Shown: in pieces, positions 1 through 7,248 of the stretch | Layout of the letters: every line of letters begins with the position of its first letter | Numbering within the stretch: the first letter of the stretch is position 1 | Assembly: GCF_928381505.1 (NCBI RefSeq) | Contig: NZ_CAKMSJ010000003.1 | Location: 62,001 to 126,000 of the forward strand | DNA: 64,000 bases | DNA from: Rothia endophytica | GTDB lineage: Bacteria > Actinomycetota > Actinomycetes > Actinomycetales > Micrococcaceae | Reading direction: 5' to 3' | Made by a program: the position numbers and the translations under genes | The notes under the pieces: generated by a model | Database searches by the model: none | Told to the model about the DNA's origin: nothing | The model's input: only the letters and a program-made list of their open reading frames with translations

Positions 1-393
1 CCAGCCTGGCAGCGTCCTACCCAGAAGCCCAAGAAGCCGCTGAGTCGCTGGTTCTGGTTTCCGCACGCCCTAACGGCACTTGCCCTGATTACGGCTTTAG
101 CAAGCTTCACGGTAGTGCCCGCTGTGTACTCGGATATATCACCGGAGTTGCGCCGTAACTACGTGATTATGTGGGCCGAGCTTGCCTTCTTCTTCCTGCT
201 CTTTGCTGCCCTGCTCTACGGCATCTTCGCTCTGGCCCGCTTCACTGATCACGATGATGAGGACGACGACCGGCTGGTACGCCCCACCGACTACGCCGAG
301 CGTCTTTACGAAAAAGATATAGCCCGCGCCCAGAAAAACCTGCCCGACTCTGGTTTCTACGACTCATCCTGGGTCAGCGGCAAGAAAGACTAA
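1..393 (+). CDS. membrane protein, C-terminal part (5' end outside window)
   Basis: The reading frame is open from the first base of the window to a TAA at 391-393, so this is the last 130 codons of a longer gene. A GTG at 115 could be mistaken for a start, but the frame upstream of it already encodes a hydrophobic helix (roughly residues 24-42), which supports the longer protein. A second helix lies at about residues 58-78 and is followed by an acidic stretch (HDDEDDD) and a polar tail, so the C-terminus is probably cytoplasmic. I recognise no family. A strong hairpin terminator follows directly, so this is the last gene of its transcript. Confidence 0.6.
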   Translation, partial: PAWQRPTQKPKKPLSRWFWFPHALTALALITALASFTVVPAVYSDISPELRRNYVIMWAELAFFFLLFAALLYGIFALARFTDHDDEDDDRLVRPTDYAERLYEKDIARAQKNLPDSGFYDSSWVSGKKD

Positions 394-406
394 CCACAAA
401 CAAAAC

Positions 407-433
407 GCCGGTCTCCCCAGAGGGGAGACCGGC
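407..433. terminator. bidirectional hairpin terminator
   Basis: A perfect 12-bp stem (GCCGGTCTCCCC with its complement) closes an AGA triloop. It lies between two convergent genes: the partial membrane protein on plus and metI on minus. There is a short A-tract on the left and TT on the right, so it probably ends both transcripts. Confidence 0.85.
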
Positions 434-466
434 CTTAAACATGCGGGGTAAGCCCGCCTGCTCTGA

Positions 467-1165
467 TTAGCGGCGCATGACCTTTCGGGCCAGCATGTTA
501 CCGACTAGCTGGATGAGCTGAACCAGAACGATGATCACAGCGACAACGCTCCAGGTGATGACTTCGTTGAAGCGCTGGTAGCCGTCCACCAGAGCCACCT
601 TGCCCAGGCCACCGCCGCCGATGTAGCCTGCCATAGCGGACATATCAACCACGCCAATGACAAGGAAGGTGTAGCCCAGGACCAGCGGGCCGAGTGCTTC
701 GGGGATCATGACGGTGAAGAGGATGCGCATCTTAGAGGCGCCCATAGCTCGGGCTGCTTCAATCACGCCGGGGTCGATGGAAACCATGTTCTGCTCAACA
801 ATGCGGGCAATAGCAAAGGTTGCACCGAAGACCATAGCAAAGATAGCCGCGTTAGCGCCCAGCCTGGTGCCGACCACCATAGAGGTCAGCGGGCCTAGGG
901 CAGCCAGCAGAATGATGAAGGGGATGGGGCGAACCACGTTCACCACCACGTTAAGCACGATGTTAACGAAGCGGTTTGCCAAGATATTGCCCTGGCGGGT
1001 GGTGTAGAGCAAAAGCCCCACCACCAGGCCTAGGAAACCGGCAATGAGCATGGTGAAGGACACCATGTAGAGAGTTTCGCCCAGGGCGGGGATGAGCTTA
1101 TCGGGCACGAAAGAGGCCCAGTCGACCGAATTAGCCGCCAGCAGTTTACCTTCGCTCGTGTACAT
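467..1165 (-). CDS. metI: methionine ABC transporter permease MetI
   Basis: Membrane-spanning subunit of the D/L-methionine importer, 232 aa, a usual length for the family. About five hydrophobic helices are visible. The EAA-type loop contacting the ATPase is the segment around VIEAARAMGASKMRIL (residues about 135-150). The start ATG shares its A with the TAA stop of metN (TAATG), so translation is coupled. It is the last gene of metQ-metN-metI, and the hairpin at 407-433 follows. Nothing is unusual in the sequence, and the assignment rests on the permease together with the adjacent NIL-domain ATPase. Confidence 0.93.
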   Translation of the reverse strand: MYTSEGKLLAANSVDWASFVPDKLIPALGETLYMVSFTMLIAGFLGLVVGLLLYTTRQGNILANRFVNIVLNVVVNVVRPIPFIILLAALGPLTSMVVGTRLGANAAIFAMVFGATFAIARIVEQNMVSIDPGVIEAARAMGASKMRILFTVMIPEALGPLVLGYTFLVIGVVDMSAMAGYIGGGGLGKVALVDGYQRFNEVITWSVVAVIIVLVQLIQLVGNMLARKVMRR

Positions 1166-2223
1166 TAGCGCACCTCCTGCACGCGGGTTACGGTTTTGAG
1201 TTCAGCAACCGCAGCATCAATGCTGATGACATCACCTATCAGTTCCAGGGTGAGGTTACCGTAGCTCTTACCCTGCAGGGTTTCTAGACCACCCTGCACA
1301 ATGTTGAAGGAAACGTTACGGGATCCCAGGTAAGAGAGCACCTTGCCGATGCCGGTGTTCCCCTCGGTGATTTCGATGTTGACGAGGTAGCCGCGGTGAC
1401 GTTCTTTGAGTTCAGCAGCTTCGCCACCAACGGGAGCAGTTTTGACGGTCGTCCCCACAAAGCGCTTGGCAGTGGCGGTCTGAGGGTTAGAGAAAACATC
1501 GTAGACGTTGCCGCTCTCTACGACCTTGCCCAGCTCCATCACGGCCACGCGGTCTGCGATGCTTGAGACGACATCCATTTCGTGGGTAATCACAATGACG
1601 GTGATACCCAGCTCGTGATTGACCTTCTTGAGCAAATCCAGCACCTCAGCGGTGGTTTCTGGGTCGAGGGCACTGGTGGATTCATCTGCTAGAAGCAGGG
1701 AGGGCGAGGTGGCCAAGGCGCGGGCAATACCCACGCGCTGTTTCTGGCCGCCCGATAACTGATCAGGGTAGTTCTTTGCCTTATCAGCAAGGCCGACGAA
1801 CTCCAGTAGCTCGGTTACACGCGCAGCGCGTTTGTCCTTATCCCAGCCAGCTACCTTGAGCGGGAACTCTACGTTACCGGCTACAGTGCGTGAGTTCATC
1901 AGGTTGAACTGCTGAAAAATCATGCCAATGTTGGTACGGGCTTCACGCAGCTGGGATTCGCGTTTACCGGCAACCTCAAACCCGTTGACGGCCAGGGAGC
2001 CACTCGTAATGGATTCAAGCCCATTGATGAGCCGTACCAGCGTGGATTTACCGGCACCGGAATAGCCGATGATGGCAAAGATTTCGCCACGGTTGATGGT
2101 CAAATCGACGTTATCAACGGCGGTGACAGTTTTCTTGCCTACGCGGAATTCCTTGGTGACGTTCGACAGGACGACCATGGGTTCAGCCGCCGAACGTGAC
2201 GATACAATGTGGTCTTCGGTCAT
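1165..2223 (-). CDS. metN: methionine ABC transporter ATP-binding protein MetN
   Basis: ATPase subunit of the methionine importer, 352 aa. Walker A is GYSGAGKST (about residues 53-61), the signature is LSGGQKQRVGIARAL, and Walker B is LLADESTSALDPE. The last 80 or so residues (from about 270) form the NIL domain, which binds methionine and shuts the transporter down when the cell is replete. That domain separates MetN from general amino-acid ATPases. The gene lies 177 bp downstream of metQ on the same strand and overlaps metI by one base. A long inverted repeat sits in the metQ-metN gap. Confidence 0.95.
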   Translation of the reverse strand: MTEDHIVSSRSAAEPMVVLSNVTKEFRVGKKTVTAVDNVDLTINRGEIFAIIGYSGAGKSTLVRLINGLESITSGSLAVNGFEVAGKRESQLREARTNIGMIFQQFNLMNSRTVAGNVEFPLKVAGWDKDKRAARVTELLEFVGLADKAKNYPDQLSGGQKQRVGIARALATSPSLLLADESTSALDPETTAEVLDLLKKVNHELGITVIVITHEMDVVSSIADRVAVMELGKVVESGNVYDVFSNPQTATAKRFVGTTVKTAPVGGEAAELKERHRGYLVNIEITEGNTGIGKVLSYLGSRNVSFNIVQGGLETLQGKSYGNLTLELIGDVISIDAAVAELKTVTRVQEVR

Positions 2224-2287
2224 GGTTTCTCTTCAGTGGGTAGGAGCATCCTGGCGCTAAAGCCCTGGATGTCGGTCAAGCAAACGC

Positions 2288-2355
2288 AGCGGTAGCCTCG
2301 CTGGGCGACTAGATTTTTCTGCAAAAATCCAGCGTACCCTAGTTGGGCTACCGCT
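2288..2355. other. intercistronic stem-loop between metQ and metN
   Basis: Perfect 10-bp inverted repeat AGCGGTAGCC (2288-2297) / GGCTACCGCT (2346-2355). The enclosed 48 bases contain a second hairpin, GATTTTT(ctgc)AAAAATC. The element fills most of the metQ-metN gap. Such stem-loops often lower expression of the ATPase and permease relative to the binding protein, by partial termination or by protecting the upstream mRNA. That role is inferred here from position only. Confidence 0.55.
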
Positions 2356-2400
2356 ACGGGTGCGTGGTGAGCTAACTCAAAGCGACAAGCTCGGGGCGTT

Positions 2401-3264
2401 TTAGCCGCGCAGCTTGTCTTCCAAGGTTGCCAGGGTTGAACGCAGCTCTTCGAGGTCGGTATCTACCGCAACGGCGGTACCCTGAGTCTCTTCTTGCACA
2501 GCCTGCTGCACAGCATCGGTGTGGAAGATTTCGACAACCTTCTTGTAGGTCTCATTGTCAGCATCATCAGCCTGAGCTACGAAGAGGTTGACGTAGGGGC
2601 GGGCGCTTTCGTTGGCGGGGTCATCCTGAGCCAGCGCGTTCTTGGGGTCTAGACCCGCGTCCATGAGGAAGTCGTTATTGATAACTGAAGCATCAACCGA
2701 TTCCATAGAAATCACGGTCTGAGTAGCGTCAACCGGGGTGACCTTGACCTTGGATGCAGCTGAATCTACATCGTCAATGGTGGGGGTATCAACTTCGCTG
2801 GTGAAGCTAACCAGGCCGTTGGCTTCCAGCAGTTTCAGCGCGCGGGCTTCATTGACAGTGTCGTTGGGGATTGCAATTTCAGCACCGTCAGGCAGATCGC
2901 TAATTGAGCTGTGAGTCTTGGAGAACATTGCCATGGGGTAGATGACAGTGGGGCCAACAATTTGCAGGTTGTCATCGTTCTTGACGTTATAGTCAGAGAG
3001 GTAAGCGATGTGCTGGAACCAGTTCATGTCGATGTCCCCGGCCTTGAGGGCAGGGTTGGGCTGGCTGTAGTCACTGAACTCAACGAGTTCTACATTAATG
3101 CCTTCTCCAGCAGCAACTTCGACCAGTTTCTTGTTGGAATCGCTGGAACCGACTACACCGATGCGAACCGTTTCATCGCTAGATGATGCTGAGTCAGATG
3201 AGCCGCAGGCTGCAAGACCGAGCGCTAGGGGTACGAGAGCCAAAGAGGCAACAAATTTCTTCAC
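2401..3264 (-). CDS. metQ: methionine-binding lipoprotein MetQ (NlpA family)
   Basis: Substrate-binding lipoprotein of the methionine importer, 287 aa, GTG start. The signal peptide (KKFVASLALVPLALG) ends in the lipobox LAAC, with Cys at residue 20, so it is anchored to the outer face of the membrane. The body has NlpA-family features, for example DMNWFQHIAYL and YPMAMFSKTHSSI. First gene of metQNI. The 238-bp upstream gap holds a TATACT-like -10 (minus strand, 3288-3293) and a folded element at 3338-3381. No sequence resembling a known SAM riboswitch core could be recognised. Confidence 0.92.
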   Translation of the reverse strand: MKKFVASLALVPLALGLAACGSSDSASSSDETVRIGVVGSSDSNKKLVEVAAGEGINVELVEFSDYSQPNPALKAGDIDMNWFQHIAYLSDYNVKNDDNLQIVGPTVIYPMAMFSKTHSSISDLPDGAEIAIPNDTVNEARALKLLEANGLVSFTSEVDTPTIDDVDSAASKVKVTPVDATQTVISMESVDASVINNDFLMDAGLDPKNALAQDDPANESARPYVNLFVAQADDADNETYKKVVEIFHTDAVQQAVQEETQGTAVAVDTDLEELRSTLATLEDKLRG

Positions 3265-3337
3265 GGCTATGAATCTTTCTGCTGGAAAGTATATGAAGTG
3301 CGGCCACGCTCAGCCTCTGACATTTTCAAATTGCTGA

Positions 3338-3381
3338 AGTGGTTTCGAGCACCGGTTCGGCGCTCCTTCCATTAGACCACT
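3338..3381. other. nested stem-loop upstream of metQ
   Basis: Two nested inverted repeats: outer AGTGGT (3338-3343) / ACCACT (3376-3381), inner GAGCACCG (3347-3354) / CGGCGCTC (3358-3365, one G-T pair). It lies between the end of the gntR gene and metQ, both on minus. It could be the gntR terminator, although no U-run follows, or part of a regulated metQ leader. It matches no riboswitch consensus that I know. Confidence 0.4.
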
Positions 3382-3502
3382 AGAGCCCACTCACTTCCCT
3401 ATTCACACAGATTTTGCGGCACATTTCACGTGCCTGACCGCAACATAAAGTTAACCAGTAACAGTGCGTAACATTCTGTAGCACCCGGACGGGCACCGAG
3501 CA

Positions 3503-4291
3503 CTAGCCTTGCTCTGCAAGCCAAGTGTGTTGCCAGGAGGTCAGACGCCCGCGGATTCCCACAAAATGTTCTTCCATCAGGGCCGCGGCAGCATCTGCAT
3601 CACGGGCGACCACTGCCTCGTAAAGGTTACGGTGAGCATCGAGCAGTTCGGTGGTCTGACCACGATTCAGCGGCGCTACCCTATCAAGTACCCCGGCAAT
3701 GTTGTTGTAGACCTGCCAAAAGACATCCAGCAGGCGGGACAGAAGCTCGTTACCTAGTGGAGCGAAAATAGCGGCGTGAAAACGCTGGTCATATTCTGCC
3801 TTCCAGGTGCCACTCTCAACATTAGCCGCCATATCCTCGTAGGCTCTCGTAACCAACGCAAGATGCTCATCAGTCATGACCGGAATGACTGAGCGGATTA
3901 GACCGATTTCCAGCGCCTCGCGTACCTCTACCAGTTCCAACGCCTCCTTGCCGCCGTGGTAAAGGGCTAGGCAACCACGGAAACTGAGTGCCCGCGTCAT
4001 TGACCCCAGAGCATTACCTCCCACAAAAGTGCCAAAACCGTGCCGTACCTCGACGATGCCGAGTGCTTCAAGCACCTTGAGGGCTTCGCGCACAGAGTTG
4101 CGCCCTACGCCCAGCTCATCAATGAGTTCTTGTTCTGTTGGGAGCGGGTCCCCCTGTCCCAATTGGCGGCTAAAGATAAGGGCAATGATGTCATTTTGCA
4201 GCTGGTACTGACGTTGCTGCGCTGCACTGCGACTGTTTTTGAGCACCAGCAAGTCCCCATAAACGGGGGTGAGATTCGGCAAGTTTTTCAT
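3503..4291 (-). CDS. GntR/FadR-family regulator, probable repressor of the sialic acid genes
   Basis: 262 aa. The N-terminal winged helix-turn-helix (residues about 33-90) contains the GntR core GDPLPTEQELIDELGVGRNSVREAL and GFGTFV. The C-terminal all-helical FCD ligand domain spans about residues 105-250, and the wide spacing of its conserved His/Asp residues is typical of metal-dependent FCD proteins. The gene is divergent from the importer-nanA-nanK-nanE operon, and a palindrome of the FCD-regulator type overlaps that operon's -10 box. It is therefore probably the functional counterpart of NanR, sensing sialic acid or a breakdown product. The family is certain; the ligand is inferred from context. 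Confidence 0.85.
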   Translation of the reverse strand: MKNLPNLTPVYGDLLVLKNSRSAAQQRQYQLQNDIIALIFSRQLGQGDPLPTEQELIDELGVGRNSVREALKVLEALGIVEVRHGFGTFVGGNALGSMTRALSFRGCLALYHGGKEALELVEVREALEIGLIRSVIPVMTDEHLALVTRAYEDMAANVESGTWKAEYDQRFHAAIFAPLGNELLSRLLDVFWQVYNNIAGVLDRVAPLNRGQTTELLDAHRNLYEAVVARDADAAAALMEEHFVGIRGRLTSWQHTWLAEQG

Positions 4292-4434
4292 GCTTCCGCT
4301 CTACCTTTCTCGGGAACTTTTCTTTTTAAGATTAGATGCTGGTGCAATACTCACTAACCTGCGCCTTTACTTAAGTTGTGAAATTTTGAGGGTGGGTTGG
4401 ACGCTCTTTGTTACGGGTTTACATCCCATGAGGC

Positions 4435-4469
4435 TTGACCCAACTAGACGTCCGTCACTAGTATACAAG
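4435..4469 (+). promoter_or_regulatory. promoter of the sialic-acid operon with overlapping GntR-type operator
   Basis: TTGACC (4435-4440), an 18-bp spacer, then TAGTAT (4459-4464). The same -10 hexamer appears in front of three tRNA genes in this window. CTAGTATACAAG (4458-4469) is a near-palindrome matching the TTGTATACAA type recognised by many FadR-subfamily GntR proteins. It lies on the -10, so binding would block polymerase. Confidence 0.6.
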
Positions 4470-4473
4470 ATAT

Positions 4474-4491
4474 AGGTAGGACGTCCTACCT
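4474..4491. promoter_or_regulatory. perfect 18-bp palindrome in the sialic-acid operon leader
   Basis: AGGTAGGACGTCCTACCT is a perfect palindrome just downstream of the expected transcription start and about 55 bp before the binding-protein ATG. A related half, AGACGTCC, lies at 4446-4453. It could be a second operator for the divergent GntR protein or for another regulator, or a hairpin at the mRNA 5' end. Confidence 0.5.
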
Positions 4492-4546
4492 CCGGATGAT
4501 CACTGCTCAATAGCGAGCAATATTTCAGATAAGGAGTGAGACACCG

Positions 4547-6151
4547 ATGTCACAGCTCACCCAGGTACAAGAATTGGGAACCTCCCGCCGCGGCTTCTTT
4601 AAGGTCGCTGGTTCAATTAGCGCCGCAACCGCTTTCGCTGCCTCCATCGCAGCGTGCGGTAACGGATCCTCGTCCACAGCAGGCTCAGGAGGAACCGCAG
4701 AAGTCAATAAAGACGCCACTATTAACGCCGGCATAGCCTACGACGTCTCAACTACCTTTGACCCCTCACAGTCCTCGGGTGCTGCGCCCTTCGCAGCCAA
4801 TCTGCATATCTTCGAAGGCCTCTACGGGCTGGACCCCGCCACCCGCGAGCGCTATAACGCTCTCGCCACTGGTGATCCCGAGTCCGTAGGCGACACCACC
4901 TACCGTGTAACCCTGCGTGATGGCGCCAAGTTCCACGACGGCGCAGATGTCACCGCCGCAGATGTCGCCTCCACCTTTGACCTTTATACCTCAGAAGAGT
5001 CCCTCTTCAGCCAGTTCCTCTACTTCCTGGATAGCACCACAGCCGTGGATGAGAAAACCGTTGAATTCAAGCTCAACCAGCCTTTCCCCCGTTTTGCTGA
5101 CCGCATCGCGCTGGTTAACATCATGCCGGCAAATGCTACCGATGACATCGATGCCTACGGTGCGCACCCCATCGGCTCTGGTCCCTATAAGTTTGTTTCT
5201 GCGACCAAAGGTGATCACATCGCCTTTGAACGTTTTGATGACTACAACGGCCCCCGTCCGGCTCTTGCCAAGACCATGCGCTGGTCAATCCTTGCCGATT
5301 CAGCAGCTCGTGTGAATGCAATGAGCTCCCAGCGTGTTCAGGCTATTGAGTCTGTCCCCTATGACAACACCACCGTTCTGGAGAACACCAATGGTGTGAC
5401 CGTTAAGTCGGTACAGTCCTTTGGTCTGCTCTTCATGATGTTTAACTGCGAGAAGGAGCCCTTCAATCAGAAGGAAGTGCGCCAGGCATTCTTCTATGCC
5501 ATTGATATTGACAAGGTAATTACCAACGGTCTGCTGGGGAACGCTACTGCTGCTACCTCCTTTTTACACAAGGAGCACACGGATTACGCCCAGGCATCCA
5601 CGGTCTACAGCTATGACAAAGAGAAGGCAAAGAAGCTACTCAAAGGAGCGGGTGCAGAGAACCTTTCAATCACCCTGCGCACCACCGACCACGACTGGGT
5701 CAAGCAGTGCGCTCAGCTGGTTCAGGAGTCGTTGAAGGACGCCGGCATTGAAGTTACCCTGCAGGACGCCCAATCCTCCTCCCTATACGCCGATTACGTA
5801 GATACCGGCGACTTTGATGTGGTTCTTGCTCCCGGTGACCCTTCAGTCTTTGGCAACGACCCTGATCTGCTGCTCTCCTGGTGGTACCGCGGTGCCACCT
5901 GGCCTGAAAAGCGTTTCCGTTGGTCCGACACCGATGAATACACAAATCTGCAGGACGCTATGGGCGCCGCAGTTTCCTCAGAGAACCCCGACTGGCAGCC
6001 GGTCTTTGACATCATTGCAGAGAACGTGCCGCTCTACCCTGTCTTCCACCGTAAGCTACCTACCGCCTGGTCAGAAACCACCCTCAGCGACTTCAAGCCG
6101 TTGCCCACCACCGGCCTGTCTTTCCAAAACGTAGGTTCTTCACAGGCCTAG
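4547..6151 (+). CDS. ABC transporter substrate-binding lipoprotein, family 5, probable sialic acid binding (SatA-like)
   Basis: 534 aa extracellular solute-binding protein of the peptide/nickel/opine class (SBP family 5). The signal has a twin-arginine motif (SRRGFFK, residues 13-19) followed by the lipobox IAAC with Cys at about residue 37, so it is probably a Tat-exported lipoprotein. Family hallmarks are the early FEGLYGLDPAT segment and RYNALATGDPE / VTLRDGAKFHDGADVTAADV. By sequence alone it could bind dipeptides. The genes immediately downstream (nanA, nanK, nanE), plus the precedent of SatABCD, a family-5 sialic acid importer in Haemophilus ducreyi, point to N-acetylneuraminate. An AAGGAG precedes the ATG. 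Confidence 0.85.
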   Translation: MSQLTQVQELGTSRRGFFKVAGSISAATAFAASIAACGNGSSSTAGSGGTAEVNKDATINAGIAYDVSTTFDPSQSSGAAPFAANLHIFEGLYGLDPATRERYNALATGDPESVGDTTYRVTLRDGAKFHDGADVTAADVASTFDLYTSEESLFSQFLYFLDSTTAVDEKTVEFKLNQPFPRFADRIALVNIMPANATDDIDAYGAHPIGSGPYKFVSATKGDHIAFERFDDYNGPRPALAKTMRWSILADSAARVNAMSSQRVQAIESVPYDNTTVLENTNGVTVKSVQSFGLLFMMFNCEKEPFNQKEVRQAFFYAIDIDKVITNGLLGNATAATSFLHKEHTDYAQASTVYSYDKEKAKKLLKGAGAENLSITLRTTDHDWVKQCAQLVQESLKDAGIEVTLQDAQSSSLYADYVDTGDFDVVLAPGDPSVFGNDPDLLLSWWYRGATWPEKRFRWSDTDEYTNLQDAMGAAVSSENPDWQPVFDIIAENVPLYPVFHRKLPTAWSETTLSDFKPLPTTGLSFQNVGSSQA

Positions 6152-6167
6152 GCACCCAGCCAAACCC

Positions 6168-6214
6168 GGCGGTGGTATCTATCTCATCGTTGTTGTGCAG
6201 ATGGTGCCACCGCC
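6168..6214 (+). other. stem-loop after the binding-protein gene
   Basis: GGCGGTGG (6168-6175) pairs with CCACCGCC (6207-6214), and an inner ATCT/AGAT pair extends the stem. It lies between the binding-protein gene and the first permease. This is a common site for a partial terminator or mRNA-stabilising hairpin that keeps binding protein in excess over membrane subunits. No U-run follows. Confidence 0.5.
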
Positions 6215-6292
6215 TCCCCTTTGTACTGTTTCACCTTTACTCACGGGAAATCCCTCACTACACACTGACTCACTCTTTTCAGGGAGCAGACC

Positions 6293-7246
6293 TTGTCAAA
6301 CTTTCTTAGACTCCTGGGCAGGCGTCTAGCGGCACTACCAATCATGCTGCTGGGTGTCACTATTCTGGTCTTCGTTATCCTGCAGTTCACCCCGGGCGAC
6401 CCGGCCACCATCGCCCTCGGTGAAGGTGCCTCGGAAGAAGCCAAAGAGGCCTACCGCGAATCCCGCGGGCTCAATGATCCGCTCATCGTTCAGTACTTCG
6501 CTTTCCTCGTGCGACTACTACACTTCGATCTGGGGATGACGACCCCACCGGCACAGCCTGTGATTGATCAGATCAAAACCGCTTTCCCCACCACTCTGCA
6601 GCTGACCTTTCTAGGCGTGGTTATCGCCGCCATCGGCTCCCTGATTCTTGGTGTACTTGCCGCACTCTACCGGGATCGCTGGCCAGACCAGATCATCCGT
6701 GTACTTTCCATGGCCTCCATTGCCACCCCCTCCTTCTGGCTGGGTATTCTAATGATTCAGTACTTCTCGCTGAACCTGGGCTGGTTTCCCTCCGGCGGTT
6801 CAGCACCCGCAGGTGCCGGTTTCGGTAGCTGGCTCTCGCACATGTTCTTGCCTGCAGTGGCGCTGGCAGTGCCCGTGAGTGCGTCGCTTACCCGAACCGT
6901 GCGAACCTCCATGGTTGAAGAACTCGATAAAGACTACGTACGAACCGCTATCGGCAACGGTGTGCCCCGCAACGAGGTCATTACCAAGAACGTTCTCAAG
7001 AACGCCCTTATCACCCCCGTGACCGTGCTGGGTCTACGCATCGGTTACCTGCTTGGCGGCGCAGTAGTTATCGAAATGATCTTCTCGCTCAACGGAATGG
7101 GCAACCTCATCTTCATCGGTATTACCGGTAACGACATCAATCTTGTTCAGGGCGTTGTGCTCACCATCGCGGTGACCTTCGTGCTGGTCAACATCATCGT
7201 TGACCTGCTCTACCTGCTCATCAACCCGCGCATCAGGAGCATCTAA
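6293..7246 (+). CDS. ABC transporter permease (DppB/OppB family), probable sialic acid importer
   Basis: 317 aa inner-membrane permease with the DppB/OppB layout. It has an N-terminal helix (about residues 10-30) ending in the family motif FTPGDPA, then five further helices. The ATPase-contact loop is around ELDKDYVRTAIGNGVPRNEVITKNVLKNAL. The start is TTG at 6293, eight bases after an AGGGAG; no ATG in the neighbourhood has a comparable site. Only two bases separate its stop from the next gene, so the two are translated together. Confidence 0.88.
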   Translation: MSNFLRLLGRRLAALPIMLLGVTILVFVILQFTPGDPATIALGEGASEEAKEAYRESRGLNDPLIVQYFAFLVRLLHFDLGMTTPPAQPVIDQIKTAFPTTLQLTFLGVVIAAIGSLILGVLAALYRDRWPDQIIRVLSMASIATPSFWLGILMIQYFSLNLGWFPSGGSAPAGAGFGSWLSHMFLPAVALAVPVSASLTRTVRTSMVEELDKDYVRTAIGNGVPRNEVITKNVLKNALITPVTVLGLRIGYLLGGAVVIEMIFSLNGMGNLIFIGITGNDINLVQGVVLTIAVTFVLVNIIVDLLYLLINPRIRSI

Positions 7247-7248
7247 TC

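Noticed and set aside
3265..3502. SAM riboswitch upstream of metQ
   Set aside because: Only a simple nested hairpin is present; none of the SAM-I/IV core sequences could be found.
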